From positions 93,464 through 157,463 of the forward strand of contig JAIOHM010000022.1 in assembly GCA_019912965.1 (NCBI GenBank): a DNA stretch of 64,000 nucleotides. Direction: 5' to 3'. Under the pieces are notes generated by a model. The model searched no databases, was not told where the DNA came from, and saw only the letters and a list, made by a program, of their open reading frames with translations. The first letter of the stretch is position 1, and each line of letters begins with the position of its first letter. Below are positions 1 to 9,321 of this stretch, piece after piece. This DNA comes from Anaerolineae bacterium. Its GTDB lineage: Bacteria; Chloroflexota; Anaerolineae; Aggregatilineales; Phototrophicaceae. The position numbers were made by a program, and so were the translations under genes.

Positions 1-66
1 CACGGGACGTGATTTCCGTGTTAAGATTAGTTTTGAGCATGTATCCCATACACTTGAGATTTTCCA

Positions 67-1215
67 ATGGTCTATACCAATGGTTACACCCCCAGCATCG
101 TGATGTTGTTCGCCTCAGAAAAGCAACCGCTGCCTGCATCTGTCTCCGATTCATTAGCACAATTGGATTACACACAAGTGCGATCGGCTGAGGATGCCCA
201 ACGGGCACTCAAATCAGCCCATCCCGAAGCAATCATTATTGTGGGCAGCAGCAGCGAAATGGATACATTTATTCAATCTATTAAAACAGCGAACGAAATT
301 AGCCCGCTGCTGATTCAGTTAACGGATACACCGGTGCACACTAATCTCAAAGATTCAGCAGATATCATTCTGCCTACAGCATTAGCTGACCAATTGCACG
401 TCTTGTTATCAGCTTTCATCAAGCAACGCACTGAAAATAACCGTTTGCAACGTATTAACAACTCGCTGATGCAGGAAAATGAACGGTTGCGCGGCGAACT
501 TCAGCAGAAAGCCTCTTTCTCCGCTGAGATTGACATCCTGCGAAATGCCATTGTTCATAACGTTGCCCACGAATTGCGTACCCCCCTGCTTCAAGTTAAA
601 TCAGCAGTGGCTTTGCTATCAGAAGATGCGGGTGACAATACCACATTGGTTGAATTAGCAATGGGTGCCACCACCCGTTTGGAAGCTGGCGTCAAAAATA
701 TCACCGTTCTGAATGAACTTATCAATGAAAGTTTTGAAGCCCCATCTTTTGAGCCGGTTCTACTGCGCGATGCCTATGAAGCTGCCGTCCGCAACTTGAG
801 ACGCAGTTGGGAACATAAAAATAATGTGGAACGCATTCGCCTTCACACCCCAGACATTCTGGCACCTGTATTGGGAGACAAGCATCGTCTCTCCATTGTG
901 CTGCAATTGCTCATCGACAATGCCCTGAAGTTCAGCAAAGAATCTGTGGATGTTATATTCCGGCGTATGGGCGACGAAATTCATATCGCTGTGCGCGATT
1001 ATGGCATTGGTATTCCTGAAGATAAAGTGAACAAGATTTTTGAGTCCTTCTATCAGGTTGATACCTCATCTACGAAACGTTATGGGGGTATGGGCATAGG
1101 ACTTTCCATCGTTCGCTTTATCCTCGACCGCCACAAAACTCAGGTTGCAGTTGAAACCGAGGTCGATAAAGGCAGCACCTTTGCGTTTAGCCTCCCCGTA
1201 GCCAAGACCAACTAA
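67..1215 (+). CDS. Sensor histidine kinase with degenerate receiver-like N-terminus
   Basis: 382-residue histidine kinase without membrane segments, so probably cytoplasmic. Residues 1-120 have the alternating strand/helix look of a receiver domain but I find no convincing acidic pocket. A short coiled coil (about 120-155) leads to a HisKA helix with the H box AHELRTPL (His168). The HATPase domain follows, with an N box (LIDNALKFS), a G1 box (DYGIGIP), an F box (FESFYQVD) and a G2 box (GGMGIGLS). All catalytic motifs look intact. No response regulator is adjacent, so the partner is elsewhere or upstream of the window. The ATG at 67 lacks a clear ribosome site, so the N-terminus may be extended or truncated by the window edge. 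Confidence 0.85.
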   Translation: MVYTNGYTPSIVMLFASEKQPLPASVSDSLAQLDYTQVRSAEDAQRALKSAHPEAIIIVGSSSEMDTFIQSIKTANEISPLLIQLTDTPVHTNLKDSADIILPTALADQLHVLLSAFIKQRTENNRLQRINNSLMQENERLRGELQQKASFSAEIDILRNAIVHNVAHELRTPLLQVKSAVALLSEDAGDNTTLVELAMGATTRLEAGVKNITVLNELINESFEAPSFEPVLLRDAYEAAVRNLRRSWEHKNNVERIRLHTPDILAPVLGDKHRLSIVLQLLIDNALKFSKESVDVIFRRMGDEIHIAVRDYGIGIPEDKVNKIFESFYQVDTSSTKRYGGMGIGLSIVRFILDRHKTQVAVETEVDKGSTFAFSLPVAKTN

Positions 1216-1340
1216 TTACCACTTGGAAATCCTGATCATGCCAACAAAATGGCGATTGTGCATTTCTTGACAAACGAATCGCCAAAATTTATACTTGAAC
1301 CCTGATTTCAATCCGCAATCTACCTCTGTTAAAAAATCCG

Positions 1341-1364
1341 AGGCTATCAGTTGGTAGCCTTTTG
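1341..1364 (+). terminator. Intrinsic terminator downstream of the kinase
   Basis: Stem AGGCTA (1341-1346) with TAGCCT (1355-1360), then TTTTG. It ends only about 20 bases before the aldehyde dehydrogenase start, so it may also act in that gene's leader. The rest of the 1216-1382 gap shows no gene. Confidence 0.55.
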
Positions 1365-1382
1365 TCGTGAAAGAGAGCCTTT

Positions 1383-2870
1383 ATGGTTGAATTAGTACGC
1401 AATTATATTGGCGGAAGATGGATCGAATCTTCCTCCGGCGAGACATTCGATTCGTACAACCCAGCCACAGAAGAAAGTATTGCGCCCGTTGCGAAAAGTG
1501 GTGTTGAGGATGTCAATGCAGCCGTCCAGGCTGCCAAAGAAGCCTATAAAAACTGGCGACTGACCCCTGCCCCCCGACGTGGTGAAATCCTGTTCCGCGT
1601 TGCAGCACTTTTAACCGAACGCAAAGAAGAAATAGCCCATTTGATGACTCAGGAAATGGGCAAAATCCTCACAGAGACCCGGGGCGATGTTCAGGAAGCC
1701 ATCGACATGGCCTATTATATGGGCGGTGAAGGGCGACGGATGCTCGGTTATACTGCCCCAGTCGAAATGCCCAATAAATTTGGGATGGCGCTCAAAGACT
1801 CAGTGGGTGTGGTCGGTCTGATTACGCCCTGGAACTTTCCGGTTGCAGTTCCCAGTTGGAAAATGCTCCCAGCATTGATTGCCGGGAATGCTGTCGTCTG
1901 GAAACCGGGTGAAGATACCCCCGCTGTCAGCGCACTGTTTGTCAAGGTTTTTGAAGATGCGGGTCTGCCGTCAGGTGTCCTCAATCTTGTTACTGGTGCG
2001 GGGGAAACAGGTGCTGCGTTAGTCAACAATCGAGATGTGAGGGTTATTTCCTTCACAGGTTCAACCGAAACGGGCTTAAAAGTCTATTCGCAAGCTGCGA
2101 CCATGGGCAAGAAAGTTACCCTTGAGATGGGTGGCAAAAATGCCATCATCGTTTTGGATGATGCTAATCTTGATCTCGCCGTTGAGGCCATCACATGGAG
2201 TGCTTATGGCACAACCGGACAACGCTGCACAGCCACCAGTCGTTTGATTGTCCAAAAAGGTGTCAAATCTAAACTGGTCGAGGCGCTGGTCGAAAAAGCC
2301 AAAACTTTGAAGCTTGGCAATGGTTTGGATGAAAGTGTCAATATGGGCCCGCTGGTTAACCAGAAGGCACGCGATAAAGTTGAAAAATATGTTGAAATCG
2401 GTAAAGGCGAAGGTGCCAAACTGGCAGTAGGTGGACACCGTTTAGACACCAAAGGCTATTTCTATGCCCCTACTCTATTCACAGAGGTAGCCCGTGAAAT
2501 GCGGATTGCTCGTGAAGAGATTTTCGGCCCAGTGCTTTCAGTAATCGAAGTGAATGACCTGGAGGAAGCGGTCGAAGTCAACAACGAAGTGGCTTACGGC
2601 CTTTCCAGCAGCATCTTCACCGAAAATGTCAACGCAGCCTTTAAAGCCATCCGGGATTTAACAACAGGTATCGTCTATGTTAATCACGGCACAACCGGAG
2701 CAGAGATTCAATTTCCCTTCGGTGGGACACGTGGCACAGGCAACGGTATGCGTGAGGCCGGATTAGCAGGACTGGATTCATTCACCGAATGGAAATCGGT
2801 TTATGTGGATTATAGTGGTCGCTTACAGCGCGCACAGATCGATACAGAGGCTGTTCTGAAAAGCGAGTAA
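1383..2870 (+). CDS. NAD(P)-dependent aldehyde dehydrogenase
   Basis: 495-residue member of the aldehyde dehydrogenase superfamily, which oxidises an aldehyde to a carboxylate in the cytoplasm. It shows the TPWNFP segment (about 148-153), the nucleotide-binding FTGSTETG, the general base Glu248 in LEMGGKNA, and the catalytic Cys282 in GQRCTATSR. The length is normal for the family. The GQRCTATSR context resembles semialdehyde dehydrogenases (alpha-ketoglutarate semialdehyde or related), but the substrate cannot be read from sequence. GAGAG lies just before the ATG. It stands alone between the kinase and the iscX-nuo block. Confidence 0.9.
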   Translation: MVELVRNYIGGRWIESSSGETFDSYNPATEESIAPVAKSGVEDVNAAVQAAKEAYKNWRLTPAPRRGEILFRVAALLTERKEEIAHLMTQEMGKILTETRGDVQEAIDMAYYMGGEGRRMLGYTAPVEMPNKFGMALKDSVGVVGLITPWNFPVAVPSWKMLPALIAGNAVVWKPGEDTPAVSALFVKVFEDAGLPSGVLNLVTGAGETGAALVNNRDVRVISFTGSTETGLKVYSQAATMGKKVTLEMGGKNAIIVLDDANLDLAVEAITWSAYGTTGQRCTATSRLIVQKGVKSKLVEALVEKAKTLKLGNGLDESVNMGPLVNQKARDKVEKYVEIGKGEGAKLAVGGHRLDTKGYFYAPTLFTEVAREMRIAREEIFGPVLSVIEVNDLEEAVEVNNEVAYGLSSSIFTENVNAAFKAIRDLTTGIVYVNHGTTGAEIQFPFGGTRGTGNGMREAGLAGLDSFTEWKSVYVDYSGRLQRAQIDTEAVLKSE

Positions 2871-2934
2871 TAAAGAAGATATTGGTCATACTTTTTTGTC
2901 GTAATTCATGGCACTTTGCGGTAAGCTATAGCAT

Positions 2935-3159
2935 ATGAATCAATTTTCACAATCAGGCGGTTTGCATTGGGATGCCACCTACGAAATCGTGCTGAGTTTG
3001 TGTGAAGTACATCCTGACATAGACATAGACTCTATTGGTTTAGAGCAGCTTTATCAATATATTGTTGCGCTCCCTAACTTCACGGATGACCCCAGATTGG
3101 CTAATGAAGGTATCCTGAACGAAATTCTGCGGGAGTGGTATGAGGAGGTTAATCCCTAA
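2935..3159 (+). CDS. iscX: IscX-like Fe-S assembly regulator
   Basis: 74-residue acidic protein matching IscX (YfhJ) along its whole length: [10 protein letters not shown] aligns with the LKWTDSREIG of E. coli, followed by a [17 protein letters not shown] helix, FTDDP, a NEGILNEIL helix and a terminal W-Y-E-E. IscX binds the cysteine desulfurase IscS and Fe(II) and tunes Fe-S assembly. Here it is not in an isc operon: its stop overlaps the nuoB start (TAATG at 3157-3161), so it is translationally coupled to the Fe-S-rich complex I subunits. The assignment is by recalled motif only. Confidence 0.75.
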   Translation: MNQFSQSGGLHWDATYEIVLSLCEVHPDIDIDSIGLEQLYQYIVALPNFTDDPRLANEGILNEILREWYEEVNP

Positions 3160-4100
3160 TGGCACAGCTCGACTTGCGCGAGTTACACAATACTGAGTTC
3201 CCAATTCCGAATGAAATGCAGGGCAATGTTGCCATCACCAGCTTAAGCAAAATCTATAACTGGTCACGACGTTCAGCCATGTGGCCGCTGTTATTCGGCT
3301 TGGCCTGTTGTGCGATTGAAATGATTGCTACTGCTGCTGCACGCTATGACCTTTCTCGCTTCGGCATGGAAGTCATGCGTGCCAGTCCACGCCAATCAGA
3401 CCTGATGATTGTCTCTGGCACAGTCACCAAGAAGATGGTGGTTCCGATTGTTCGTCTTTATAACCAGATGCCTGAGCCGAAATACGTTCTGGCAATGGGT
3501 GCTTGTGCCAGCGGCGGCGGCCCATTTAAAGAAGGTTACAATGTTGTCTCTGGCATAGACACGTATATACCTGTAGATATTTATGTCCCGGGTTGCCCAC
3601 CAACCCCGCAGGCACTTCTGTATGGTTTGATCGCGCTGCAAAAGAAAATTGACGGTCAATCTCTAGCAAACCTGGACGATGTACCTTGGTATGGTGTCGG
3701 ACCCAACGAGCCCACACCAATTCCGATTCTCGGCCCGGATATTATTGACCCGCGACAGATGGATCTGATTCGTCATCAGGCACAGTTGGCGGCGCAGGGG
3801 CTACCCTATGGTACCCGCGAAGTTCCAGCATTGAAGCCTGTTGCCCCATCGGTTCCTAAAGTCGCAGCCAAAGCTCAAGCCGCCCCGGCAACCGACGAAG
3901 ACCCAGCAAAAGCCGAACGGCTCAAAAAACGTGAAGAAGCCTTGGCACGCAAGCGTGCTGCTGAGGGTGGCGCTGCCCCTACGGCAGTAGCAGAAGCCGC
4001 ACCGGTTGTTGCTACCGCAACAGCGTCTGAAGGGGAAAAGAAGAAATTTGACAAACAGGCCATGCTGGAAAAAATCCGCCAGCGCAAGGCAGGGGGTTAG
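3159..4100 (+). CDS. nuoB: NADH-quinone oxidoreductase subunit B with a C-terminal tail
   Basis: NuoB carries cluster N2 of complex I at the junction of the peripheral and membrane arms. The N2 ligands are visible: Cys50-Cys51 in [10 protein letters not shown], Cys116 in [11 protein letters not shown] and Cys146 in VPGCPPTPQ. The core ends near residue 220, as in ordinary NuoB proteins. A further 90 or so residues follow: an Ala/Pro-rich segment, a charged helix (about 250-268), more Ala/Val, and the terminal motif [19 protein letters not shown]. That motif recurs identically at the end of NuoI, 2.7 kb downstream. The start overlaps the iscX stop, and nuoCD follows after 6 bases. Confidence 0.95.
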   Translation: MAQLDLRELHNTEFPIPNEMQGNVAITSLSKIYNWSRRSAMWPLLFGLACCAIEMIATAAARYDLSRFGMEVMRASPRQSDLMIVSGTVTKKMVVPIVRLYNQMPEPKYVLAMGACASGGGPFKEGYNVVSGIDTYIPVDIYVPGCPPTPQALLYGLIALQKKIDGQSLANLDDVPWYGVGPNEPTPIPILGPDIIDPRQMDLIRHQAQLAAQGLPYGTREVPALKPVAPSVPKVAAKAQAAPATDEDPAKAERLKKREEALARKRAAEGGAAPTAVAEAAPVVATATASEGEKKKFDKQAMLEKIRQRKAGG

Positions 4101-4106
4101 CCTAAG

Positions 4107-5966
4107 ATGATCGATAATGCCACCATCGAAACAACCGATGTGCAGGGCGCAATTGCCCGCCTGAAAGAAAAATTTCCGAATGCCGTCAAGGATGACACCC
4201 GTCAGGGTTACAGCGGCGTAATTGTAGATAAAAGTCATCTCGTCGAAGTAGCAACCGTCATGCGCGACGAATTTGGCTTTGATTATCTTTCCAGCGCAAC
4301 CCCTGTTGATTATCATGGGATTGCTGACGAGATGGAGATGGTTTACCACGCTTACCGCACCAGTGGTGGCCCAGCACTGGTATTCAAAACTCAGACTGCA
4401 CGCGATAACGCTGAAATCCCTTCATTAATTGAAGTATGGCCGGGTGTTGATTTTCAGGAACGCGAAGCATGGGACTTGTACGGTATCAAATTCCCCGGGC
4501 ACCCCAATCTCAAACGCATCCTGATGTGGGAAGGCTTCAACGGCCATCCCATGCGTAAAGATTGGCATGAAGCCTACTATGAGGAAGATCACAAGCCATT
4601 CGAAAGCCGCTGGCCTGATGGGTGGGTGCGTCGCGCAGAAGAAACCAATGTGTACGGCAAAAACGTCAGCTATCCAGCAGATTTTGATCTATCAAAACTC
4701 AACGACAGGTCTGAAGAAACCCTCTACAAAGATCTTGGTCTAGGTGTTGGTGTACAGGCGCTTGACAGCGATGACAACCTCAAAACAGATCGTCTTGTCG
4801 TCAACATGGGGCCGCACCATCCCAGTACACATGGCGTGTTCCGTATGATCGTTACTCTCAATGGAGAAACGATTGAATCACTTGAACCGGTGATGGGTTA
4901 TCTTCACCGAAATCACGAAAAAATCGGTGAACGTAATAGCTTCCTGCACAACATGCCCTTCACTGACCGCCTCGATTACATCAGTAGCATGGGTAACAAT
5001 CATGGCTACGCACTGGCAGTAGAGCAGTTACTCAGCCGAGGTGCGAAGTATCAAAAGCCAACTTACCGGGCTGAAGTCATCCGCGTGTTGATGGTTGAAC
5101 TCACTCGTATTGTCAATCACTATTGGGCCATTGGCTTCTTGCTAAATGACCTCGGGGCGTTCTTCACTCCGGCACTCTATGCTATCGCTGAGCGCGAGAA
5201 AATTCTTGACTTCTTTGAAGCGACCGCTGGTAGCCGCATGATGTGTAACTACATGCGTTTCGGCGGCGTGTTCAAAGATATTCCAGACCGTATTCGCGGT
5301 GAAGCGGTCAAGGTCAATGACATGGTGCGCGACTACAACACCATGGACTATTTGACCGAACTCATCAACGAACGTATCCCGCGCTCGATTGATGAACTTG
5401 ATGAATTCTTAACAGCAAGCGAAATCATCAGAGAACGCACGATTGGGGTGGGTTATCTGCCACCAGAGATGGCAGTTGCTTATAGCGCCGCTGGCCCGCT
5501 GCTGCGCGCAAGCGGTGTGCCGTATGATGTGCGTAGAGCTGAACCCTATAGCATCTACCCAGAACTCGACTTTAATGTGGCTGTTCGCTATAACGGTGAT
5601 ATCTACGATCGTTACCTTATTCGGTTAGACGAAATGCGGGAAAGCGTTCGCATTCTCAAGCAAATTCTCCCACGTCTGGAACGCACAGCAGGTGAACCGA
5701 TTTTCGCAGGCACAAAGCAGCACACTCCACGCGTTCCTGTGGGCGAGTCATATGGCCGTGTTGAAAACCCAAAAGGCGAGCTTGGTTATTATGTGGTTTC
5801 AGCAGGCGACGAAAAAGGCCCACAGAACCCTTGGCGTTATCACGTTCGTGCGCCTAGCTTCATCAATTTGACCGCACTAGGGCCAATGTGCATTGGCCAC
5901 AAAGTCGCCGATGTGGTGGCAATCCTCGGCAGTATTGACATTGTATTGGGTGAGACGGATCGTTAG
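4107..5966 (+). CDS. nuoCD: NADH-quinone oxidoreductase fused subunits C and D
   Basis: 619-residue natural fusion of NuoC (30-kDa subunit, about 1-200) and NuoD (49-kDa subunit, about 225-619). The NuoC part has the signature [18 protein letters not shown]. The NuoD part has [12 protein letters not shown], the loop near the quinone site, and [12 protein letters not shown]. The C-terminal [13 protein letters not shown] is the canonical NuoD end. Fused CD subunits are known in enterobacteria and other phyla. The gene sits between nuoB and nuoI with gaps of 6 and 8 bases, so a single mRNA is likely. Confidence 0.95.
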   Translation: MIDNATIETTDVQGAIARLKEKFPNAVKDDTRQGYSGVIVDKSHLVEVATVMRDEFGFDYLSSATPVDYHGIADEMEMVYHAYRTSGGPALVFKTQTARDNAEIPSLIEVWPGVDFQEREAWDLYGIKFPGHPNLKRILMWEGFNGHPMRKDWHEAYYEEDHKPFESRWPDGWVRRAEETNVYGKNVSYPADFDLSKLNDRSEETLYKDLGLGVGVQALDSDDNLKTDRLVVNMGPHHPSTHGVFRMIVTLNGETIESLEPVMGYLHRNHEKIGERNSFLHNMPFTDRLDYISSMGNNHGYALAVEQLLSRGAKYQKPTYRAEVIRVLMVELTRIVNHYWAIGFLLNDLGAFFTPALYAIAEREKILDFFEATAGSRMMCNYMRFGGVFKDIPDRIRGEAVKVNDMVRDYNTMDYLTELINERIPRSIDELDEFLTASEIIRERTIGVGYLPPEMAVAYSAAGPLLRASGVPYDVRRAEPYSIYPELDFNVAVRYNGDIYDRYLIRLDEMRESVRILKQILPRLERTAGEPIFAGTKQHTPRVPVGESYGRVENPKGELGYYVVSAGDEKGPQNPWRYHVRAPSFINLTALGPMCIGHKVADVVAILGSIDIVLGETDR

Positions 5967-5974
5967 GAGTCACT

Positions 5975-6826
5975 ATGTTCGGACAAGGCATTGCCAAAGG
6001 CCTTTGGGTAACTTTCAGGCATTTCTTCAATACCTATGTTGACGATATTCGCTATGCCGGGCGTAAATATCTTCGTCAGGACAATTTTTCTGTACGGCAA
6101 GGTTTGCAAACGCAGGGTGCATACACTGTTCAGTACCCAGATGAAAAGTTAGCCGTACCGGAACGATTCCGATTTGTGCCTTTTCTGGTTACAGAAGATC
6201 AAGACCCGGCGCGCATGGGCGAAGACTGGTGTACAAGTTGCGGCATCTGTGCAAAGGTCTGCCCACCACAATGTATCTGGATTGTGCGCGGCAGTGACCC
6301 TGTAACCAAGCGGCCTGTTCCCCAACCAGAGGCCTTTTTCATTGACATTGACATCTGTATGAACTGCGGTTTCTGCGCGGAATTCTGCCCCTTCGATGCC
6401 ATCAAGATGGATCACGATTACGAACTAGCAAGCTACGACCGCACCATGCACCACATTCACGATAAAGAACATCTTTCCAAGCCTCTCAGCTATTGGAAAA
6501 ACATTGCCCCTACAACTGCGTTAGAGGAAGCTATTGACCGGGGTGGTTGGGAACACACTGATGTACTGAAGACTATGAAGAAAGCTGGTCAGACAGCGAC
6601 ACCACCAACCAAAGAAAATATGTATCCGCAGCACGCGCCAGTGCTGACCGAAGCTGTTGCGGAACCCGTGGCTGAAGCTGTCGCTGCGCCGGTCGAAGCT
6701 GCTCCAGCGAAAGTCGAACACCCCAAAGCTACGCAGGGTACGGAAGCCAAGCCTACAGGCGAGAAAAAGAAATTCGACAAACAGGCGATGTTGGAAAAAA
6801 TCCGGCAGCGCAAAACCGATAAGTAA
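5975..6826 (+). CDS. nuoI: NADH-quinone oxidoreductase subunit I with a C-terminal tail
   Basis: NuoI holds clusters N6a and N6b. Two ferredoxin motifs are present: Cys86-x2-Cys89-x2-Cys92-x3-Cys96-Pro and Cys128-x2-Cys131-x2-Cys134-x3-Cys138-Pro. After the folded core (to about residue 200) comes a tail of Pro, Ala, Glu and Val residues. It ends in the same 19-residue block as Nuo[20 protein letters not shown], then TDK. The family is usually 150-220 residues; this one has 283. A terminator follows at once, so the nuo block here is only B-CD-I. NuoA, E-H and J-N must be encoded elsewhere. Confidence 0.93.
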   Translation: MFGQGIAKGLWVTFRHFFNTYVDDIRYAGRKYLRQDNFSVRQGLQTQGAYTVQYPDEKLAVPERFRFVPFLVTEDQDPARMGEDWCTSCGICAKVCPPQCIWIVRGSDPVTKRPVPQPEAFFIDIDICMNCGFCAEFCPFDAIKMDHDYELASYDRTMHHIHDKEHLSKPLSYWKNIAPTTALEEAIDRGGWEHTDVLKTMKKAGQTATPPTKENMYPQHAPVLTEAVAEPVAEAVAAPVEAAPAKVEHPKATQGTEAKPTGEKKKFDKQAMLEKIRQRKTDK

Positions 6827-6835
6827 ACACCATGA

Positions 6836-6863
6836 GGGGCGGGGAAACTCGCCCCTTTTCTTT
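6836..6863 (+). terminator. Terminator of the iscX-nuo operon
   Basis: Stem GGGGCG (6836-6841) with CGCCCC (6850-6855), then TTTTCTTT. It separates nuoI from mrp. Confidence 0.8.
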
Positions 6864-6877
6864 AGAGACAAAAGTCA

Positions 6878-6907
6878 CTGACCAATTTTTATCATCCGCG
6901 TTATACT
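6878..6907 (+). promoter_or_regulatory. Candidate promoter of mrp
   Basis: A -10 box TATACT at 6902-6907, with a weaker -35 CTGACC at 6878-6883 and an 18-base spacer, lies 38 bases before the mrp start. Confidence 0.4.
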
Positions 6908-6945
6908 TATTCTAATCTATGTCAGTGTAGGAAAGAGGAGATTTA

Positions 6946-7998
6946 ATGAGTGATATAAACCAACAGATCATGGCTGCCCTCAGCACTGTGATTGAACCCG
7001 AACTTCACCGTGATATTGTTTCGCTGAATATGGTGCGCGATCTTAACATTCAGGGCAATACGGCGCACTTCACAATTGTGCTGACCACACCCGCCTGCCC
7101 CCTCAAGAATGTATTCCTGGAACGCTGCAACGCGGCAGTTATCGGTCATGTTCAGGGCATCGAAAAGCTGGAGATTAGCTGGGATGCACAGGTTCCAACA
7201 GACCGCAAGATTCACGGACGGTTGGATGTACCTATGCGGAGCTTGATCGCAGTGGCAAGCGGCAAGGGTGGAGTCGGCAAAAGCACCGTTTCCACTAACC
7301 TCGCAGCAGCGCTGGCGGAGGCAGGAGCAAAAGTTGGGTTAATTGATGGTGATATCCTGAACCCTAACATTCCTGCGATGACCGGATTAGGCTATGGTCG
7401 CCCCACTGTTGAGAATGGCAAGATGCTGCCTCTGGAAGCCTATGGCATCAAAATTATGAGCACGGGTTTTTTCACCAGCCCGGACAAACCCATGATTTTG
7501 CGCGGCCCGATGCTGCACAGTGCTATTCGGCAGTTGTTCACGGATGTCAATTGGGGTGATCTGGATTATATGATCGTTGACCTGCCTCCCGGCACAGGCG
7601 ATGCCCCTCTTTCGCTGGCACAGTCATTCCCATTGACAGGCGCTGTTATCGTCACACAACCGCAGGATGTAGCAGTATCCGATGCACTTCGCAGTATCGC
7701 TATGTTCGAGACCCTTAATGTCCCCATTATTGGTGTGGTGGAAAACATGGCGGGTGATTTCTTTGGCGAAGGTGGTGGTGAGAAACTGGCACAGGAACGC
7801 AGTGTACCCTTCCTGGGTCGCATACCGCTTAATGCCGAGGTACGTAAGGGCGGAGATTATGGACACCCCATTGTAGTCACAGACCCGACAAATCCAGCAG
7901 GTGTGGCCTTCCAAAGTATGGCTCAGACAGTTGCAGCCCGCATTAGTATGCTCATGCTTCAGTCACCCGACTTTATTCCATTGAGCATCATAGGCTAG
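6946..7998 (+). CDS. mrp: Mrp/ApbC-type Fe-S cluster carrier P-loop ATPase
   Basis: 350 residues. The N-terminal MIP18-like domain (about 1-90; EPELHRDIVSLNMV, TTPACPL) is followed by a deviant-Walker P-loop ATPase with GKGGVGKST starting at Gly106. Further motifs are IDGDI, VDLPPGTGDAPLS and TQPQDVAVSDA. Family members hold and transfer 4Fe-4S clusters as dimers. The CxxC pair that bridges the cluster in E. coli Mrp and ApbC is missing: the corresponding loop reads VENMAGDFFGEGGGEKLA without Cys. A good ribosome site (AGAGGAG) precedes the ATG. The gene lies just downstream of the Fe-S-rich nuo operon, with its own terminator. Confidence 0.88.
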   Translation: MSDINQQIMAALSTVIEPELHRDIVSLNMVRDLNIQGNTAHFTIVLTTPACPLKNVFLERCNAAVIGHVQGIEKLEISWDAQVPTDRKIHGRLDVPMRSLIAVASGKGGVGKSTVSTNLAAALAEAGAKVGLIDGDILNPNIPAMTGLGYGRPTVENGKMLPLEAYGIKIMSTGFFTSPDKPMILRGPMLHSAIRQLFTDVNWGDLDYMIVDLPPGTGDAPLSLAQSFPLTGAVIVTQPQDVAVSDALRSIAMFETLNVPIIGVVENMAGDFFGEGGGEKLAQERSVPFLGRIPLNAEVRKGGDYGHPIVVTDPTNPAGVAFQSMAQTVAARISMLMLQSPDFIPLSIIG

Positions 7999-8010
7999 TA
8001 AAATCAATCA

Positions 8011-8046
8011 AGGGCGTGAGAGTTTTTGCGCCCTCGATTTTCGTTT
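8011..8046 (+). terminator. Terminator of mrp
   Basis: Stem AGGGCG (8011-8016) with CGCCCT (8029-8034), followed by a T-rich stretch. It also faces the convergent gene at 8080. Confidence 0.7.
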
Positions 8047-8079
8047 TGGTCCTAAACAGCTGAAACAAATAACCTTCTA

Positions 8080-8358
8080 CTAATCATCCATGCCCAAAAC
8101 ACGAATGCTATCGCTACTGCCCACCGGGTTGTAACGACCGATCAACAACCAGAACAGGAAATTCAGAATCAGTGCTACCAATAGCGCCACAACTGCGGTT
8201 CCCCATGACTGTCGTAATCCCACATACCACAATATGATAGGCACAAACAGGAACATGAATATGGCTACACCGCGGCGGCGTTTGGATTCTGTTCGCTGAA
8301 TAATGAAAAGGATAAGGGTAAACAGGAAGATAAGGAGTAAAATCGTCCCACCATCCAT
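8080..8358 (-). CDS. Small membrane protein of unknown function
   Basis: 92 residues with three hydrophobic segments: about 5-20, 30-48 and 52-73, the last reading WGTAVVALLVALILNFLFWLL. A basic loop (ESKRRRG) lies between the first two, and the tail is acidic and polar. I do not recognise a family. It is convergent with mrp. A GAGG sequence 6-9 bases before the ATG supports translation. Confidence 0.6.
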   Translation of the reverse strand: MDGGTILLLIFLFTLILFIIQRTESKRRRGVAIFMFLFVPIILWYVGLRQSWGTAVVALLVALILNFLFWLLIGRYNPVGSSDSIRVLGMDD

Positions 8359-8423
8359 AAAAACCTCTCGTAAATGTCTGTAAGTAGCTGATTATAACCT
8401 GTATCTAAGAATATCTTCCAGAA

Positions 8424-8452
8424 TTAACATCCCACCGCTTTTGCGGTATACT
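8424..8452 (+). promoter_or_regulatory. Promoter of the anti-sigma antagonist operon
   Basis: -35 TTAACA (8424-8429) and -10 TATACT (8447-8452) with a 17-base spacer, 80 bases before the STAS gene. The spacer contains the short inverted repeat ACCGC/GCGGT. The rest of the 8359-8532 gap shows nothing else. Confidence 0.6.
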
Positions 8453-8532
8453 ACGGCGAACATACAATACGCATATACACTCAATCTCGCCAGCAGGTTG
8501 TGAAATGGCGTCCGAAGCGGAGGTTGCCAACG

Positions 8533-8862
8533 ATGAATATCAATATCTCCAACCAGAAAAATATTACTCTCGTCGAAGTCAGTGGTCGGATCGACAGCTC
8601 GAATGCCAACCAACTGGGTGAGGCACTTTCCAGTCAGATTGACGACGGACATAAACAGATGGTACTTGATCTGGCACAAGTCGATTATATGAGCAGCGCC
8701 GGACTGCGGGAAATTGTCTCTGCCCTCAAAAAGGTACGCGGGTCGGGTGATCTCCGTCTGGCTCAACCGTCAGTACGGGTTCGTGAAGTACTGGAAATGG
8801 CCGGACTAGATACCATATTCCAGATTTTTGAATCCCAAGATAAAGCCCTCGGAAGTTATTAG
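8533..8862 (+). CDS. STAS-domain anti-sigma factor antagonist
   Basis: 109-residue single STAS domain of the RsbV/SpoIIAA type. In partner switching such a protein binds an anti-sigma kinase when unphosphorylated and releases the kinase's target. The signature is VLDLAQVDYMSSAGLREIV, with Ser55 as the likely phosphorylation site by analogy with RsbV. The start was chosen because GGAGG (8519-8523) sits 9 bases upstream of the ATG at 8533; an in-frame extension back to 8500 would put this site inside the gene. The probable kinase partner starts 28 bases downstream. Confidence 0.85.
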   Translation: MNINISNQKNITLVEVSGRIDSSNANQLGEALSSQIDDGHKQMVLDLAQVDYMSSAGLREIVSALKKVRGSGDLRLAQPSVRVREVLEMAGLDTIFQIFESQDKALGSY

Positions 8863-8890
8863 AATGTACATTAGATAAACGGTGGCGTAA

Positions 8891-9319
8891 ATGAGCCAGG
8901 AAAGCCGCCTGACAATTGTTGGTATTAGCGAACAAGTGCCACTTGCTTGCGAATTTGTAGCCAACGCCGCCCGCACAGCAGGATTGGACGAACGCGCCGT
9001 TTATCATTGCCAACTTGCGGTAGATGAAGTTTGCACTAATATTGTGGAACACGGTTATGGTGCAGGGGGCGCCAACCGTGTCATTGATTTGATCTGCCAG
9101 ATAAATCCGCAGACCTTTACGATTACTATTATCGACGACAGCACCCCTTTCAACCCACTCACCCGACCTGACCCTGACCCTTCGGCCTCATTGGAAGATC
9201 GTAAAACAGGAGGGTGGGGCATTTACTTCGTAAAGCAAATCATGGATCAAGTCTCATACTTCCAGAATGGGTCGTACAACCATCTGGTCATGATAAAACG
9301 TATCAATACCACTGAATAA
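8891..9319 (+). CDS. Anti-sigma regulatory serine kinase (RsbW/SpoIIAB-type)
   Basis: 142-residue GHKL ATPase domain of the HATPase_c_2 type. The N box reads VDEVCTNIVEHGY (about 41-53), the G1 region IIDDSTPFNP, and the G2 region GGWGIYFVKQIMD. Such kinases phosphorylate a STAS antagonist and bind a sigma factor or other target. With the preceding STAS gene this forms a two-gene partner-switching unit. No sigma factor or PP2C phosphatase is adjacent, so target and input are unknown. The ribosome site GGTGG precedes the ATG. Confidence 0.85.
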   Translation: MSQESRLTIVGISEQVPLACEFVANAARTAGLDERAVYHCQLAVDEVCTNIVEHGYGAGGANRVIDLICQINPQTFTITIIDDSTPFNPLTRPDPDPSASLEDRKTGGWGIYFVKQIMDQVSYFQNGSYNHLVMIKRINTTE

Positions 9320-9321
9320 CA

